64,000 nucleotides of DNA from Cyanobacteria bacterium FACHB-DQ100 (GCA_014695195.1 JACJNW010000028.1:310001-374000); one strand, 5' to 3'; positions 46,028-55,180 are shown, counted from the stretch's first letter. Numbers and translations are program-made. Notes: a model not told the origin generated them from the sequence alone.

Positions 46028-46708
46028 ATGCCCATTGCACTTTCTCATCAAACCTCAGCAAAGCTCAAGAATCCGAAAAAACATAACCACTACGGATTCA
46101 AAGACTTTTATCAATTCAATTCGGATACAGGCACGATCGTTGATTGGAACAACAGTCAAAACATTCTCACATCTGAAGATTTCATCATTGGTTTGGTTGA
46201 AGGACTCGAAGAAGAAGTGGGTGATGCTTCAGCGGCAACGATGTACACGATCGGCTGCGAGTGGGGTCAAAAAGATGCGTTCTTTTTCGAGAAATGGTTT
46301 GAAAAAGAATACGATCGCCCGATGCGTCAAACCAATCTAATGTTCTTGCTTGAAACTTGGTGGTGGTCGTTTACCGCCCAGGGTTGGGGACGCTGGGAAG
46401 TGGATTTGGGCGATCGCAAACAAGGATTCATGTTCATCAGTGTGTTTGACTCAGCCGTGGCGCGGACGCTGGGGGATGTGGGTAAACCGGTTTGCTTTTT
46501 ATATGCTGGATTGTTTGCTGGCTTTTTTACGGAATTGGTGAAAAAACAGCTTAGCTGCATCGAAATTCAGTGCTATTCGATGGGCGAAACCTACTGTAAG
46601 TTCCTCCTTGGCGGACAAGAACGGATTGATGCAGCATCCTTTTGGCTGAATGAAGGCGCGACTGCAAGAGACATCGAAAAACGGCTCAGAGCAGGAGAAC
46701 TCCGATGA
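46028..46708 (+). CDS. V4R domain protein, PAP-operon type (copy 1)
   Basis: About 226 residues. The C-terminal half is a V4R (4-vinyl reductase-like small-molecule-binding) domain ending with GLFAGFFTELVKKQLSCIE and QCYSMGETYCKFLLGG. V4R domains bind tetrapyrroles or similar ligands. The ATG at 46028 (MPIALSHQTS) is preferred to the TTG at 45917, whose extra residues look non-coding. Its stop overlaps the next gene (ATGA). Confidence 0.82.
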   Translation: MPIALSHQTSAKLKNPKKHNHYGFKDFYQFNSDTGTIVDWNNSQNILTSEDFIIGLVEGLEEEVGDASAATMYTIGCEWGQKDAFFFEKWFEKEYDRPMRQTNLMFLLETWWWSFTAQGWGRWEVDLGDRKQGFMFISVFDSAVARTLGDVGKPVCFLYAGLFAGFFTELVKKQLSCIEIQCYSMGETYCKFLLGGQERIDAASFWLNEGATARDIEKRLRAGELR

Positions 46709-47019
46709 CTCTCATGCTGGAACAGAACGACCTCCAAGGTACTCAGAATTGGCTATATTCTTCGGTTCAAACGTTTTTCACAACCTGCAATTGGGAAGAT
46801 CAACCTATTGCTCCAACGCCGCAGGTGGTTCAACAGTTGGAACAAGCCGCCGCGATCGAGCCATTGACAGAACTTTCATTCAACTTACCAGTCGGTCAAT
46901 TTTTCGCTGCAATTCATTGGGAAGGAACCGCAGCCCGACTTTCCCTAGTTGAACCTCTCGAATCTTCTTCAGAACCGACAGATGACTTTACCTTGACTGA
47001 TTTTTCTGATTTGTTTTAA
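46705..47019 (+). CDS. Small acidic protein of the PAP-like cluster
   Basis: 104 residues, start overlapping the V4R stop by 4 bases. Acidic and compact (TCNWEDQPIAPTPQVVQQ and then LNLPVGQFFAAIHWEG-like text) with a C-terminal DDFTLTDFSDLF. By position it corresponds to slr0145. No function known. Confidence 0.72.
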   Translation: MTLMLEQNDLQGTQNWLYSSVQTFFTTCNWEDQPIAPTPQVVQQLEQAAAIEPLTELSFNLPVGQFFAAIHWEGTAARLSLVEPLESSSEPTDDFTLTDFSDLF

Positions 47020-47035
47020 TGTGACAGGAACGCTT

Positions 47036-47530
47036 ATGCAATCTCCCATTCACGAAATTTTTGATGAAGCCGAACACCGCTACCTCAAACCCGAAGAACT
47101 TCAATTAATCGGGCACTATGTTGGCTCAATCACAGACCGCATCCATGCTTATCGAGCCTTGCGCGATCGAGAGCTTGACTTAATTCAACAAGCTGCCGAT
47201 CAGCTCCAATTCGATCTGCCTGATGCAGAACTCGCCGTGTTAGAGCGAGCAATTAAAAACGGAATGTTAATCTTACGCCACTGTGGAATGGCGATGCTGC
47301 TAAATGACCCGAACTTTGTGCAGTCTCGGCTGCTAGATTGGCTCAAAGACTCGATCGAACTGCATCAAGCACAAGGTGCAGATGCTGCTTTCTTTGAATT
47401 GATGAAACAGCAACTGCGTCTGTCACTGGCTCCACAGCAGATGGCGCTTCTACAACCGTTTCTCAATCAAGCCGAAGCGATCATGCCAGCGCAGCCCGAA
47501 GAAATGCTCACCGTCGCAGGGATTTTCTAA
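47036..47530 (+). CDS. Second allophycocyanin-like protein of the cluster
   Basis: 164 residues, starting MQSPIHEIFDEAEHRYLK. The start is the ATG at 47036, with AGGA 7 bases upstream; a GTG at 47021 is also in frame. It has the phycobilisome helical hairpin (KPEELQLIGHYVGSITDRI) and a chromophore-helix equivalent (KNGMLILRHCGMAMLL) without the usual CxRD cysteine. It is separated from the next V4R gene by 2 bases. Confidence 0.75.
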   Translation: MQSPIHEIFDEAEHRYLKPEELQLIGHYVGSITDRIHAYRALRDRELDLIQQAADQLQFDLPDAELAVLERAIKNGMLILRHCGMAMLLNDPNFVQSRLLDWLKDSIELHQAQGADAAFFELMKQQLRLSLAPQQMALLQPFLNQAEAIMPAQPEEMLTVAGIF

Positions 47531-47532
47531 TC

Positions 47533-48189
47533 ATGATTTCTGTTAGCGATTTATTGATTCGCGATCGTCTGCCCGCGAACTACTACGCCAGCGATATCTA
47601 TGTGCGCGGCGATCTAGAAATGGGGTTGCTTGAAAGTCGACGGGGAGATCGATTGCTCTCGCTGCCTGAAGCATTCATTCAGGGGATTTACTCTGGGCTG
47701 AACAAAGAAACAGGTCAAGCTTCGCGATTGGTTTTATTTAACTGCGGTCGCTGGTGGGGGAGAAATTTCTTTAATCGCTTCCGGGATGAAATGAGCGATT
47801 ATTATAGAGCGCCGCTAGTTGAAATGCCAATGGCAGACTTTTTGCAAGCTTTGAAGCAATGCTGGATGACTTACGGTTTAGGCAAACTGAGCTTAGATCA
47901 GACCTATCACGATCGCGGATTTCTCGTTGTGGAGACAACAAATTCGCCGTTTGCGCGAGTTGCGATCGATCCTGTGCTGCCATCTTGTCATCTAGAAGCA
48001 GGAGTGTTTGCGGCAATCTTTAGTCAGCTTGCAGAGCGAGAGCTACACTGTGTGCAAACGCGCTGTGAATCTTTGGGAGCTGCAAGTAATCTGTTTGTGG
48101 TTGGGCTGAAAAAGCGGCTAGAGCAGGCTGAGAGTTTGGTGGAAAAACAGCTTGACCACGAATCTATTCTGCCTCGTTTATTGGTCTAG
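47533..48189 (+). CDS. V4R domain protein, PAP-operon type (copy 2)
   Basis: 218 residues, related to copy 1 (for example FNCGRWWGRNFFNRF against IGCEWGQKDAFFFEKW, and AGVFAAIFSQLAERELHCVQ). It ends with CESLGAASNLFVVGL, the V4R C-terminal signature with the ligand-site Cys/Gly pattern. It would be the last intact gene of the cluster. The broken kinase gene begins 18 bases later. Confidence 0.8.
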   Translation: MISVSDLLIRDRLPANYYASDIYVRGDLEMGLLESRRGDRLLSLPEAFIQGIYSGLNKETGQASRLVLFNCGRWWGRNFFNRFRDEMSDYYRAPLVEMPMADFLQALKQCWMTYGLGKLSLDQTYHDRGFLVVETTNSPFARVAIDPVLPSCHLEAGVFAAIFSQLAERELHCVQTRCESLGAASNLFVVGLKKRLEQAESLVEKQLDHESILPRLLV

Positions 48190-48207
48190 CGTGGGATCGA
48201 TTGAGAG

Positions 48208-49256
48208 GTGTCTACGCTATCAGACGCTAAGTTCAAGCCATTCAAGTATCGCATTCTAGGATTGGTGGGTCGGGGGCAGTTTGGGCTTTTCGGGTCTGCA
48301 CACAGAAATCATAGCGGCGCATCTCAATCAACCTGTGCGTATTCCAGCGCATATTCCAACATCGCTGCAAACTGCGATTTCTACAGCGCTTGAGAAGTTA
48401 AAGGCGCGAAGATTTCAGTCTGCGGCTCAAATGCGGGCTGCGCTGCAGTCTGCGGCTGCACAAACATTTCAAGTAGGTGCTCAAAATCGAACAACTCCGA
48501 TCGCTCCGCTATTCTATCTGCCTGAGATTTTGCGGAACGAACGGTTGCCCGCTCAATCTGGGCAGATTGGAGTCGTAGAGACGGCTACCCTTCCCCAGTA
48601 CGATCGCTATGTTCGTCGATCCGCCTTAATTTTTCTCAGTCACGTCGAAACGCTGCAAGCTCGTTCGTATCCGATGGGATTCGTCGATCGCCGAAGTGGA
48701 AAAGCTTTACCCATTGCTACCCTTGCAGAGCCAATTCGGGAATTAACTGTGCGATCGCAAGGCTGTTTTGCGGTGACAGAGCGATCTGTTTACCGGCTTT
48801 CTGAGCAAGCGCCGCAATTGATAACTCGACTGCATCACCCATCGCGAATCGCGATCGAGCCACAAGGGCGCTGGATGGTAGTTGCAACGTTGAGAGACCA
48901 GGAGAGTGCAAAGCTTTTGGGCTTTTGGACGCTGCCGCAGCCTTGCTGCAACCGAAGTTGAACATGAACGATCGCTGCTGTTAGTGCATCTCAAACCGTA
49001 TCGGTTAATTCGGCTTACGATCGCAATTCGTCCTCAATTTGTTGCGGCTTTTCCTTGGGGAGTGGTTGTTTGCGACGAGGAGCAACTCATTGCAATGGAT
49101 TACAACGGGCAGCAAATTGGACAATCAGAAATTCCGCAAGGCATTTGCGCGATCGCGGCGCATGGAGAAACGGGACTCGCGATCGCAACGTGGCATCAAG
49201 CGGAAAGCGCACTTTACAGCTTGAATCTTGAAGCGATGCGCTCCGCGAGCTTGTAA
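48208..49256 (+). pseudogene. Broken SpkG-like Ser/Thr kinase gene
   Basis: The first frame starts at the GTG at 48208 and reads KPFKYRILGLVGRGQFG, the glycine-rich loop of a Hanks-type kinase. Sequence then jumps into another frame that reads FSGLHTEIIAAHLNQPVRIP and ALEKLKARRFQSAAQMRAAL, the final helices of a kinase domain. Nearly all the catalytic domain (VAIK Lys, HRD, DFG) is missing. The C-terminal beta-rich region then runs to about 48950, shifts frame by +1, and ends at 49256 (LYSLNLEAMRSASL). The gene therefore carries a large deletion and at least one frameshift. Confidence 0.78.
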
Positions 49257-49287
49257 GCTAGATTTATTCTTCAAAGTTCGGTTAGGT

Positions 49288-50001
49288 ATGGCTTTTGACT
49301 GGTTGACTTCCAGCCATTTCATTATGTTTGGATGGCTCGTCGGGTTCGCGATCGCGCATAGTGGGCTGGCATCACTGCGAATGGTGGCAGAAAAACGGAT
49401 CGGGGCACGACTGTATCGGGTGATTTTTGCGCTGGTGAGTCTGAGTATTGCGGTACCCATGCTGATCTACTTTTTCAATCATCGCTATGACGGCTTACAG
49501 CTTTGGAATGTTCAGGGCGTTCCAGGCGTTTCTACGATCGTTTGGATTTTGTCAGCAATTTCGTTTTTGTTCCTCTATCCTGCGACGTTTAATCTGTTAG
49601 AAATCGCGGCGATTCAAAAACCGCAAGTGCATCTATATGAAACGGGCATTATTCGGATTACGCGACACCCGCAAATGGTCGGACAGATTATCTGGTGCGT
49701 TGCCCATACCTTGTGGGTGGGCAGCAGTTTTATGGTTGTCACTTCGATCGGGTTAATTCTGCATCACTTGTTCGGAGTGTGGAACGGCGATCGGCGGTTG
49801 ACGGCGCGATATGGTGAAGCGTTTGCAGCGGTGAAAGCGAGAACCTCGATCGTGCCGTTTGCCGCGATCGTCCAAGGTAAGCAGACGCTTGAACTCAAAG
49901 AGTTTTTGCGGGTTGCTTATGTCGGAGTGGGGGCATTCACTCTATTATTTTGGTGGCTTCACCCAATCGTAATTCGTGCATCTGGGAACGTAGGCTGGTA
50001 G
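49288..50001 (+). CDS. NnrU family membrane protein (Z-ISO relatives)
   Basis: 237 residues, about six transmembrane helices. ITRHPQMVGQIIWCVAHTLW and HHLFGVWNGDRRL show the NnrU/methyltransferase-like membrane fold with conserved His residues. Plant 15-cis-zeta-carotene isomerase belongs to this family, and bacterial NnrU is associated with denitrification. Which role applies here is open. The ATG at 49288 is 31 bases after the kinase pseudogene. The frame extends upstream to 49228, but that is the overlap. Confidence 0.8.
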   Translation: MAFDWLTSSHFIMFGWLVGFAIAHSGLASLRMVAEKRIGARLYRVIFALVSLSIAVPMLIYFFNHRYDGLQLWNVQGVPGVSTIVWILSAISFLFLYPATFNLLEIAAIQKPQVHLYETGIIRITRHPQMVGQIIWCVAHTLWVGSSFMVVTSIGLILHHLFGVWNGDRRLTARYGEAFAAVKARTSIVPFAAIVQGKQTLELKEFLRVAYVGVGAFTLLFWWLHPIVIRASGNVGW

Positions 50002-50048
50002 CATGATCCCAAGCCTTAGTAAAAGCAAATAATAATTTTTGGAGAACT

Positions 50049-50387
50049 ATGCAAGCAGGAATTAGCGAAGGGGCGTTTAACCAAGAAGTTCTTGAATCAA
50101 CGACCCCGGTTCTTGTGCATTTCTGGGCACCTTGGTGTGGGATCTGTCGCTTGATCGAGCCATCGCTGAATTTACTCTTGAAGCAGTATGGCGATCGACT
50201 CAAATTGGTCGGAATCAACGCAGATGAAAATTTGAAGCTGGCAAGTCGCTATCGAATTACCACACTGCCAACAGTATTGCTGTTTGAAGGGGGTCAGGTG
50301 CTGCATCGGTTAGATAGTTATCAGCGGCGTGAAGAGCTACGATCAATTCTCCAAGAACTTCTGGTTGCGCCTGCGAGATCTCGGTAA
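50049..50387 (+). CDS. Thioredoxin-family protein with CGIC active site
   Basis: 112 residues, single thioredoxin fold: FWAPWCGICRLIEPSL active site and cis-proline TTLPTVLLF. The usual WCGPC is WCGIC, which would alter the redox potential. It lies 47 bases behind the NnrU-like gene on the same strand and ends at a strong terminator. Partner unknown. Confidence 0.88.
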   Translation: MQAGISEGAFNQEVLESTTPVLVHFWAPWCGICRLIEPSLNLLLKQYGDRLKLVGINADENLKLASRYRITTLPTVLLFEGGQVLHRLDSYQRREELRSILQELLVAPARSR

Positions 50388-50409
50388 AGCCGCGATTTAT
50401 CGCGGCTTT
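50386..50409 (+). terminator. Intrinsic terminator of the thioredoxin-like gene
   Basis: AAAGCCGCGAT (50386-50396) pairs with ATCGCGGCTTT (50399-50409) in a very tight stem. The left arm begins within the stop codon of the gene. Confidence 0.8.
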
Positions 50410-50496
50410 GCGAGGGCACTGGTACTAATCCAAAGGCGCTTCCAACTTGACTAGAATTCTGCAACTCGTGACGATCGTCTGCGCTTAGAAGCCAAA

Positions 50497-50658
50497 TTAG
50501 ATTTTTCCTTGAAATTCTAAAAATTCGATCGCGTCTTCCAACTGGTAGATGCGAACTTGTAGACCTATGTTCTTTGATAGATGGAAACGGCTCGACTGGG
50601 ACGAGGCTCTCATTAGCGTGTAGATCGGGTAAGAATTACCCAATTGGGATCGACTCAT
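50497..50658 (-). CDS. Possible small protein antisense to the kinase leader
   Basis: A 53-residue frame, MSRSQLGNSYPIYTLMR, then HLSKNIGLQVRIYQLEDAIE and FLEFQGKI. It lies in the otherwise empty 290 bases between the thioredoxin-like gene and the histidine kinase gene. The C-terminal part is protein-like, but no ribosome site is seen. The open frame also continues into the 5' end of the kinase gene, which is unlikely to be translated that way. Confidence 0.3.
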   Translation of the reverse strand: MSRSQLGNSYPIYTLMRASSQSSRFHLSKNIGLQVRIYQLEDAIEFLEFQGKI

Positions 50659-50700
50659 CACACGTAAAGGAGAGAATCGCCCCTGCAAAGTGCAGAGTGC

Positions 50701-53628
50701 ATGAGTTGGAACACCGCCCATGATGACTTTGAGTTTGCCTGTATGACCCATAACCTCATGCGGAATCTGTCCTTTGATCCTCAGCCATGTAATCTGTTAC
50801 CCAATCCGACATCTTATACAGCGAGCGGAGTGCTGCAACTGGCAAGAGGCAGAATTCAGGGATGCGATGCGATCGCGGCTCAGCTACTCGGTTACTCAGT
50901 GGAAGCGTTACTTGGTCGCCGATTGTTTGATCAAGCTTGGCAGATTACGCATCTAGATGGATCACCCTTGCCGCTCGACACCGCGATCAACTGCAAGTAT
51001 CACCGTGAGATCCGGCTAGGGTTAAATCGACCTGATGGCAAACGCCTCTGGCTGCATCTCGCCCTTACCCCCTTATTCCAAGCGACGACAACCGATACTG
51101 TCATTGCGACCCTTACTCCCATCACTTCACCTCAACCCCTAACCGAGCAGCAACCGCAGTTTCAGCACCTAATTCAGCAGATCGCCGCTACAGTTCCCGG
51201 CATGCTGTATGTGTATGACCTGATTGAGCAGCGCAACGTTTATATCAATCGCCAAGTTGGTGAGATTCTAGGTTACACACCCGAACAGTTCGAGCAATTG
51301 GGCGATCGCGTACTTGCGCTACTGATTCATCCGGAGGATTCAGTGCGATTAATAGATCACTTGGGTCGGTTTCAAACGGCGATCGATTCCGAAGTGCTGG
51401 AATTTGAATACCGAATGCGCCGATCGGATGGCGAATGGTGCTGGCTGTTGTCGAAAGAGACCATCTTCAGCCGAACTGATGCAGGTGCGCCCAGACAGAT
51501 TCTCGGTGTAGCTCAAGAAATTACCGCTCTTAAGCAGCGAGAAACCGAACGCCAACAAGCAGAAGCAAGTTTACGCGAGAGTGAAGCGCGATTTCGTCTC
51601 ATGACTGAACTCTTGCCCCAAATCTTCTGGACAACGACGATCGACGGCTCGTTTGATTACTTTAGCCCGCGCTGGGAGGAGTATGTCGGCATCGATCAAA
51701 CTCTGACGATGGGATGGAATTGGAGCCCGGTCGTTCACCCAGACGATTTGCAAACCACAGTCGATCGCTGGACAGAAGCCCTGCAAACCGGGCAGTTTTA
51801 CGAATGTGAACACCGACTGCGACGCTATGACGGTGAATATCGCTGGCATCTCAGTCGCGCCATGCCCCTGCGCGATCAGGCTGGGCAAATCATCCAATGG
51901 TACGGAACCGCGATCGACATTCACGACCTGAAACAAACGACAGCCGCGCTGCACCAAAGTAACGCAATTTTAAACACGATTAACGAATCGACTCCGACGC
52001 TAGTTTATGTTAAAGACCGAGCCGGACGAATGCTGGTGGTCAATCCGGCAGTTCTCGCTCTCATCGGCAAACCCGCAGAAAAAATTGTGGGTAAAACTGC
52101 GCTGGAATTTGTTGAGCCGATCGACGAAGCTGAGAAAATCATGGACAACGATCGCGTTGTGATGCGGACTGGAGAGCCACAGCAGTTTGAAGAAATTGTC
52201 GAAGTGGTTGGGGGGCGAAGAGTCTTTCTCTCAGTGAAAGCGCCTTACCGGGATGAGCGAGGCGAGATTATCGGCATTATTGGGGTTTCGAGCGATATCA
52301 CCGATCGCAAGCAAGCGGAACTAAAGCGAGAACAGCTTTTAGCCCTTGAACGACAATACACGAACCAATTGCAAGGGTTGACCGCAGCCTCGATCGCGAT
52401 TAATTCTGCGTTTTCGGTTGAACAAGTGCTGCAAACCATTACGGATCAAGCGGCAGCGATCGTCGGGGCGCATCAATCAGTAACGAGTTTGACGAGCGAT
52501 CAAAACTGGGCACAGGCAATTACTGCCGTTTACCTTTCGGAAAAATACGCGCAGTGGCGGGACTATCACGCCCCATCTGATGGCGCTGGCATCTATAGCT
52601 GTGTGTGTCATAACCAACCCATGCGAATGACTGAGGCTGAACTCGAAGCCCATCCCCATTGGAAAGGATTTGGTAAAGAGGCAGAGCATCATCCGCCGAT
52701 GCGGGGGTGGCTGGCGGCTCCCTTGGTTGGGCACAACGGGCAAAATATTGGCTTGATTCAACTTTCGGACAAACTCGACGGAGAGTTTACCGAAGCCGAC
52801 GAAGCAATTTTGGTGCAACTGGCGCAGCTCGCGTCGATCGCGGTTGAGAATGCTCGCCTCTACGAAGCCGAACAACAAGCGAGATCGATCGCAGAAGCGT
52901 CTCGTGAAGAAGCGCAAGCGGCAAACCGAATCAAAGATGAATTTCTGGCGGTCTTATCTCACGAACTCCGCACTCCCCTGAATCCAATTCTGGGCTGGAT
53001 TAAGCTGCTGCAAAACGGGCGTTTAGATGCGGAAAAATCTAACGCAGCGCTGGCAACGATCGAGCGCAATGCTCGATTACAGTCGCAACTGGTCGAAGAC
53101 TTGCTCGACATTTCTCGTATCATGCGCGGCAAGCTCACCCTAAACAAAAGCAGCATCAACCTCAAGGCGATCATCGGCGCGGCGATCGAGACGGTGCGGT
53201 TAGCGGCGGAGGCAAAGTCAATCCAGCTTCACTCAATCCTTGACTCTAATCCACAGGGTGCGATCGGCGATGCGGTGCGGCTTCAGCAGGTAGTCTGGAA
53301 CTTGCTCTCAAATGCGGTAAAGTTCACACCAGGAGGCGGGCAGATTTGGGTGCAGTTAGCTCAGGTGGGTGATTACGCTCGCATTCAGGTCAGCGATAAC
53401 GGCAAAGGCATTGATCCTAACTTTCTGCCGTATGTGTTTGACTATTTCCGCCAGGAAGATAGTTCGACCACCCGCAAGTTTGGTGGACTCGGCTTGGGAC
53501 TCGCGATCGTGCGTCAAATTGTCGAGCTTCATGGAGGAACAGTTGCAGTAGACAGCAACGGAGAAGGGCGAGGAGCAACCTTTACCGTGAGATTACCGTT
53601 GCAGGTGAAGTTTGATTCTAATCACTAA
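50701..53628 (+). CDS. Multi-PAS/GAF hybrid-type sensor histidine kinase
   Basis: 975 residues, no membrane segment. Layout: four PAS domains (about 30-140, 155-285, 295-415, 420-545; for example EILGYTPEQFEQLG), one GAF (about 565-725), HisKA with phospho-acceptor near residue 753 (FLAVLSHELRTPLNP) and HATPase_c with N-box NLLSNAVKF, G1 SDNGKGI and G2 GGLGLGLAIV. All kinase motifs are intact. No response regulator is adjacent, so it is probably an orphan. Several PAS domains lack obvious cofactor residues. Confidence 0.93.
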   Translation: MSWNTAHDDFEFACMTHNLMRNLSFDPQPCNLLPNPTSYTASGVLQLARGRIQGCDAIAAQLLGYSVEALLGRRLFDQAWQITHLDGSPLPLDTAINCKYHREIRLGLNRPDGKRLWLHLALTPLFQATTTDTVIATLTPITSPQPLTEQQPQFQHLIQQIAATVPGMLYVYDLIEQRNVYINRQVGEILGYTPEQFEQLGDRVLALLIHPEDSVRLIDHLGRFQTAIDSEVLEFEYRMRRSDGEWCWLLSKETIFSRTDAGAPRQILGVAQEITALKQRETERQQAEASLRESEARFRLMTELLPQIFWTTTIDGSFDYFSPRWEEYVGIDQTLTMGWNWSPVVHPDDLQTTVDRWTEALQTGQFYECEHRLRRYDGEYRWHLSRAMPLRDQAGQIIQWYGTAIDIHDLKQTTAALHQSNAILNTINESTPTLVYVKDRAGRMLVVNPAVLALIGKPAEKIVGKTALEFVEPIDEAEKIMDNDRVVMRTGEPQQFEEIVEVVGGRRVFLSVKAPYRDERGEIIGIIGVSSDITDRKQAELKREQLLALERQYTNQLQGLTAASIAINSAFSVEQVLQTITDQAAAIVGAHQSVTSLTSDQNWAQAITAVYLSEKYAQWRDYHAPSDGAGIYSCVCHNQPMRMTEAELEAHPHWKGFGKEAEHHPPMRGWLAAPLVGHNGQNIGLIQLSDKLDGEFTEADEAILVQLAQLASIAVENARLYEAEQQARSIAEASREEAQAANRIKDEFLAVLSHELRTPLNPILGWIKLLQNGRLDAEKSNAALATIERNARLQSQLVEDLLDISRIMRGKLTLNKSSINLKAIIGAAIETVRLAAEAKSIQLHSILDSNPQGAIGDAVRLQQVVWNLLSNAVKFTPGGGQIWVQLAQVGDYARIQVSDNGKGIDPNFLPYVFDYFRQEDSSTTRKFGGLGLGLAIVRQIVELHGGTVAVDSNGEGRGATFTVRLPLQVKFDSNH

Positions 53629-53819
53629 GTGTTGTGCGCGATACTGCTGACGTGACTCTAGAGTTTTACAGCGAGATGAATCAAGACTCGATTGAGAAGA
53701 AACGAACGGGTAAGGACATAGGGCGCAGTGGGTTGTAATAGGTATACCCAACATTCTGTGAAGGGGGATTAGGCTTTAGAGCCGTATATTTCCCGAAATC
53801 GGTCGTTGAATTTAGAAGA

Positions 53820-54260
53820 GTGCAAACAGATGGCATCGGTGAGGCTTATGCTAGAGGTGATCTTGAGCCTCTGATGTTTATGCCTACTCCCTGTCACATC
53901 GTAGTCGAAGGAAATCCAGCGATCGTTTATGCCAGTCGGAATGGTGCGCCGGAGAAGATGCTGCCGATTTTGGAATCGTTTCTAGATACGTTTTGGCAAG
54001 AGCGGGATGCGTTGGGTGAAACGCAGGATACACCCGAATGCCTGGTGGCTCAGGTGGTCGTGCGGTTTGGGTTTGAGATTTGCGAGGATGATTTCTCGAA
54101 TCTCAAAGTGGGCTTGAAATACGATCCGAATGCGGCATATCTCTATTTCATCTCGACGGAGCGGCAGTTGAGCGTGTGGATACCGAGCGACGATTATCGA
54201 TCGAACCCTACTTTGGGATTAAGAGGGTGTCATCAACTGAGAACCGTGTCGATCGGGTGA
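53820..54260 (+). CDS. Conserved cyanobacterial protein, unknown
   Basis: 146 residues starting with GTG at 53820 (MQTDGIGEAYARGDLEP), preceded by AGAAG. Contains MFMPTPCHIVVEGNPA and RFGFEICEDDFSNL, which I recognise as typical of a family found across cyanobacteria, with no function known to me. Cys and Asp/Glu-rich segments could bind metal, but that is a guess. It lies between the kinase gene and tab2 on the same strand. Confidence 0.7.
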   Translation: MQTDGIGEAYARGDLEPLMFMPTPCHIVVEGNPAIVYASRNGAPEKMLPILESFLDTFWQERDALGETQDTPECLVAQVVVRFGFEICEDDFSNLKVGLKYDPNAAYLYFISTERQLSVWIPSDDYRSNPTLGLRGCHQLRTVSIG

Positions 54261-54311
54261 CGAAAAGGTGTTAGGAGTTAAATAGCTCATGCGATCGCAC
54301 GATTAAATTTT

Positions 54312-55169
54312 ATGGCAACGATTTGGGAACTTGACTACTACTCACGTCCAATTTTGGACGAGCAAAATAAGAAGGTTTGGGAAGTGCTAATTTGCGAAAG
54401 CCCAACCGCTGTGGATGTTGAACCGGAGAAGCTGTTTCAGTTTTCCAAATACTGTCCGAGTACAGAAGTGAATTCCGGCTGGTTAAAAGATGCGATCGAG
54501 GCGGCAATTGCGAACGCGCCGAATCCCCCGGACAAAATTCGCTTTTTTCGGCAGGCGATGTCGAATATGATTACGACCGCCTGCAAGGGATTGGATGTGC
54601 CTGCTGTGCTAAGTCGCCGTACTTTTGCGCTAACGACTTGGATGCAGGATCGCGCTCAAAACGTCTATCCAAAGGATCCGGGGTATCAGCCGTCGATTAA
54701 TCCTTCGGTCGTGTTTCCGGTGCTACCGCCGCAAGTCCTGCCCGACGCATTACAGGGTCAGAAATGGACGTTTGCAACCTTGCCGCTAGAGGCGTTTGCG
54801 GATATGGGCGAATGGTCGATCGATTTTGGGGAAGCATTTCCCTTGAGTTTGACGCAGCTTGAACCGGATACGCCTGTGCCGGGGCTGATTATTTTCACGA
54901 AACGCGCGACCGCAATGGCGGCTTGGATGTCGGGATTAGAGATTGCTGCGGTTAAATATGATCTAGCGTTGCCGAATCGGTTGTTGTTGGAAACTGGGGT
55001 GAACGATCGCTGGTTTTTGACCACCTTGGACCAAAGAGCGGTTCCAGAAGCGCAGCAATTTGAAGCGGCAAAGGAGCGATCGAATCAAGTTCATTTTCTA
55101 GCAATTCAGGAAAGTCCCGATGTCGAGGCGTTTGCAGGATTTTGGCTGATGCAGGAGATTGGGTTTTAA
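54312..55169 (+). CDS. Tab2/Atab2 family RNA-binding protein
   Basis: 285 residues of the Tab2 (DUF1092) family. The start MATIWELDYYSRPILDE is typical, and CPSTEVNSGWL, FFRQAMSNMITTACKGL, then LGIPV-like sequence follows. In Chlamydomonas Tab2 and Arabidopsis ATAB2 this protein is needed for translation of photosystem I or II mRNAs. The cyanobacterial role is not established. It is convergent with the peptidase gene, 11 bases apart. Confidence 0.88.
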   Translation: MATIWELDYYSRPILDEQNKKVWEVLICESPTAVDVEPEKLFQFSKYCPSTEVNSGWLKDAIEAAIANAPNPPDKIRFFRQAMSNMITTACKGLDVPAVLSRRTFALTTWMQDRAQNVYPKDPGYQPSINPSVVFPVLPPQVLPDALQGQKWTFATLPLEAFADMGEWSIDFGEAFPLSLTQLEPDTPVPGLIIFTKRATAMAAWMSGLEIAAVKYDLALPNRLLLETGVNDRWFLTTLDQRAVPEAQQFEAAKERSNQVHFLAIQESPDVEAFAGFWLMQEIGF

Positions 55170-55180
55170 GGTGACAATGC

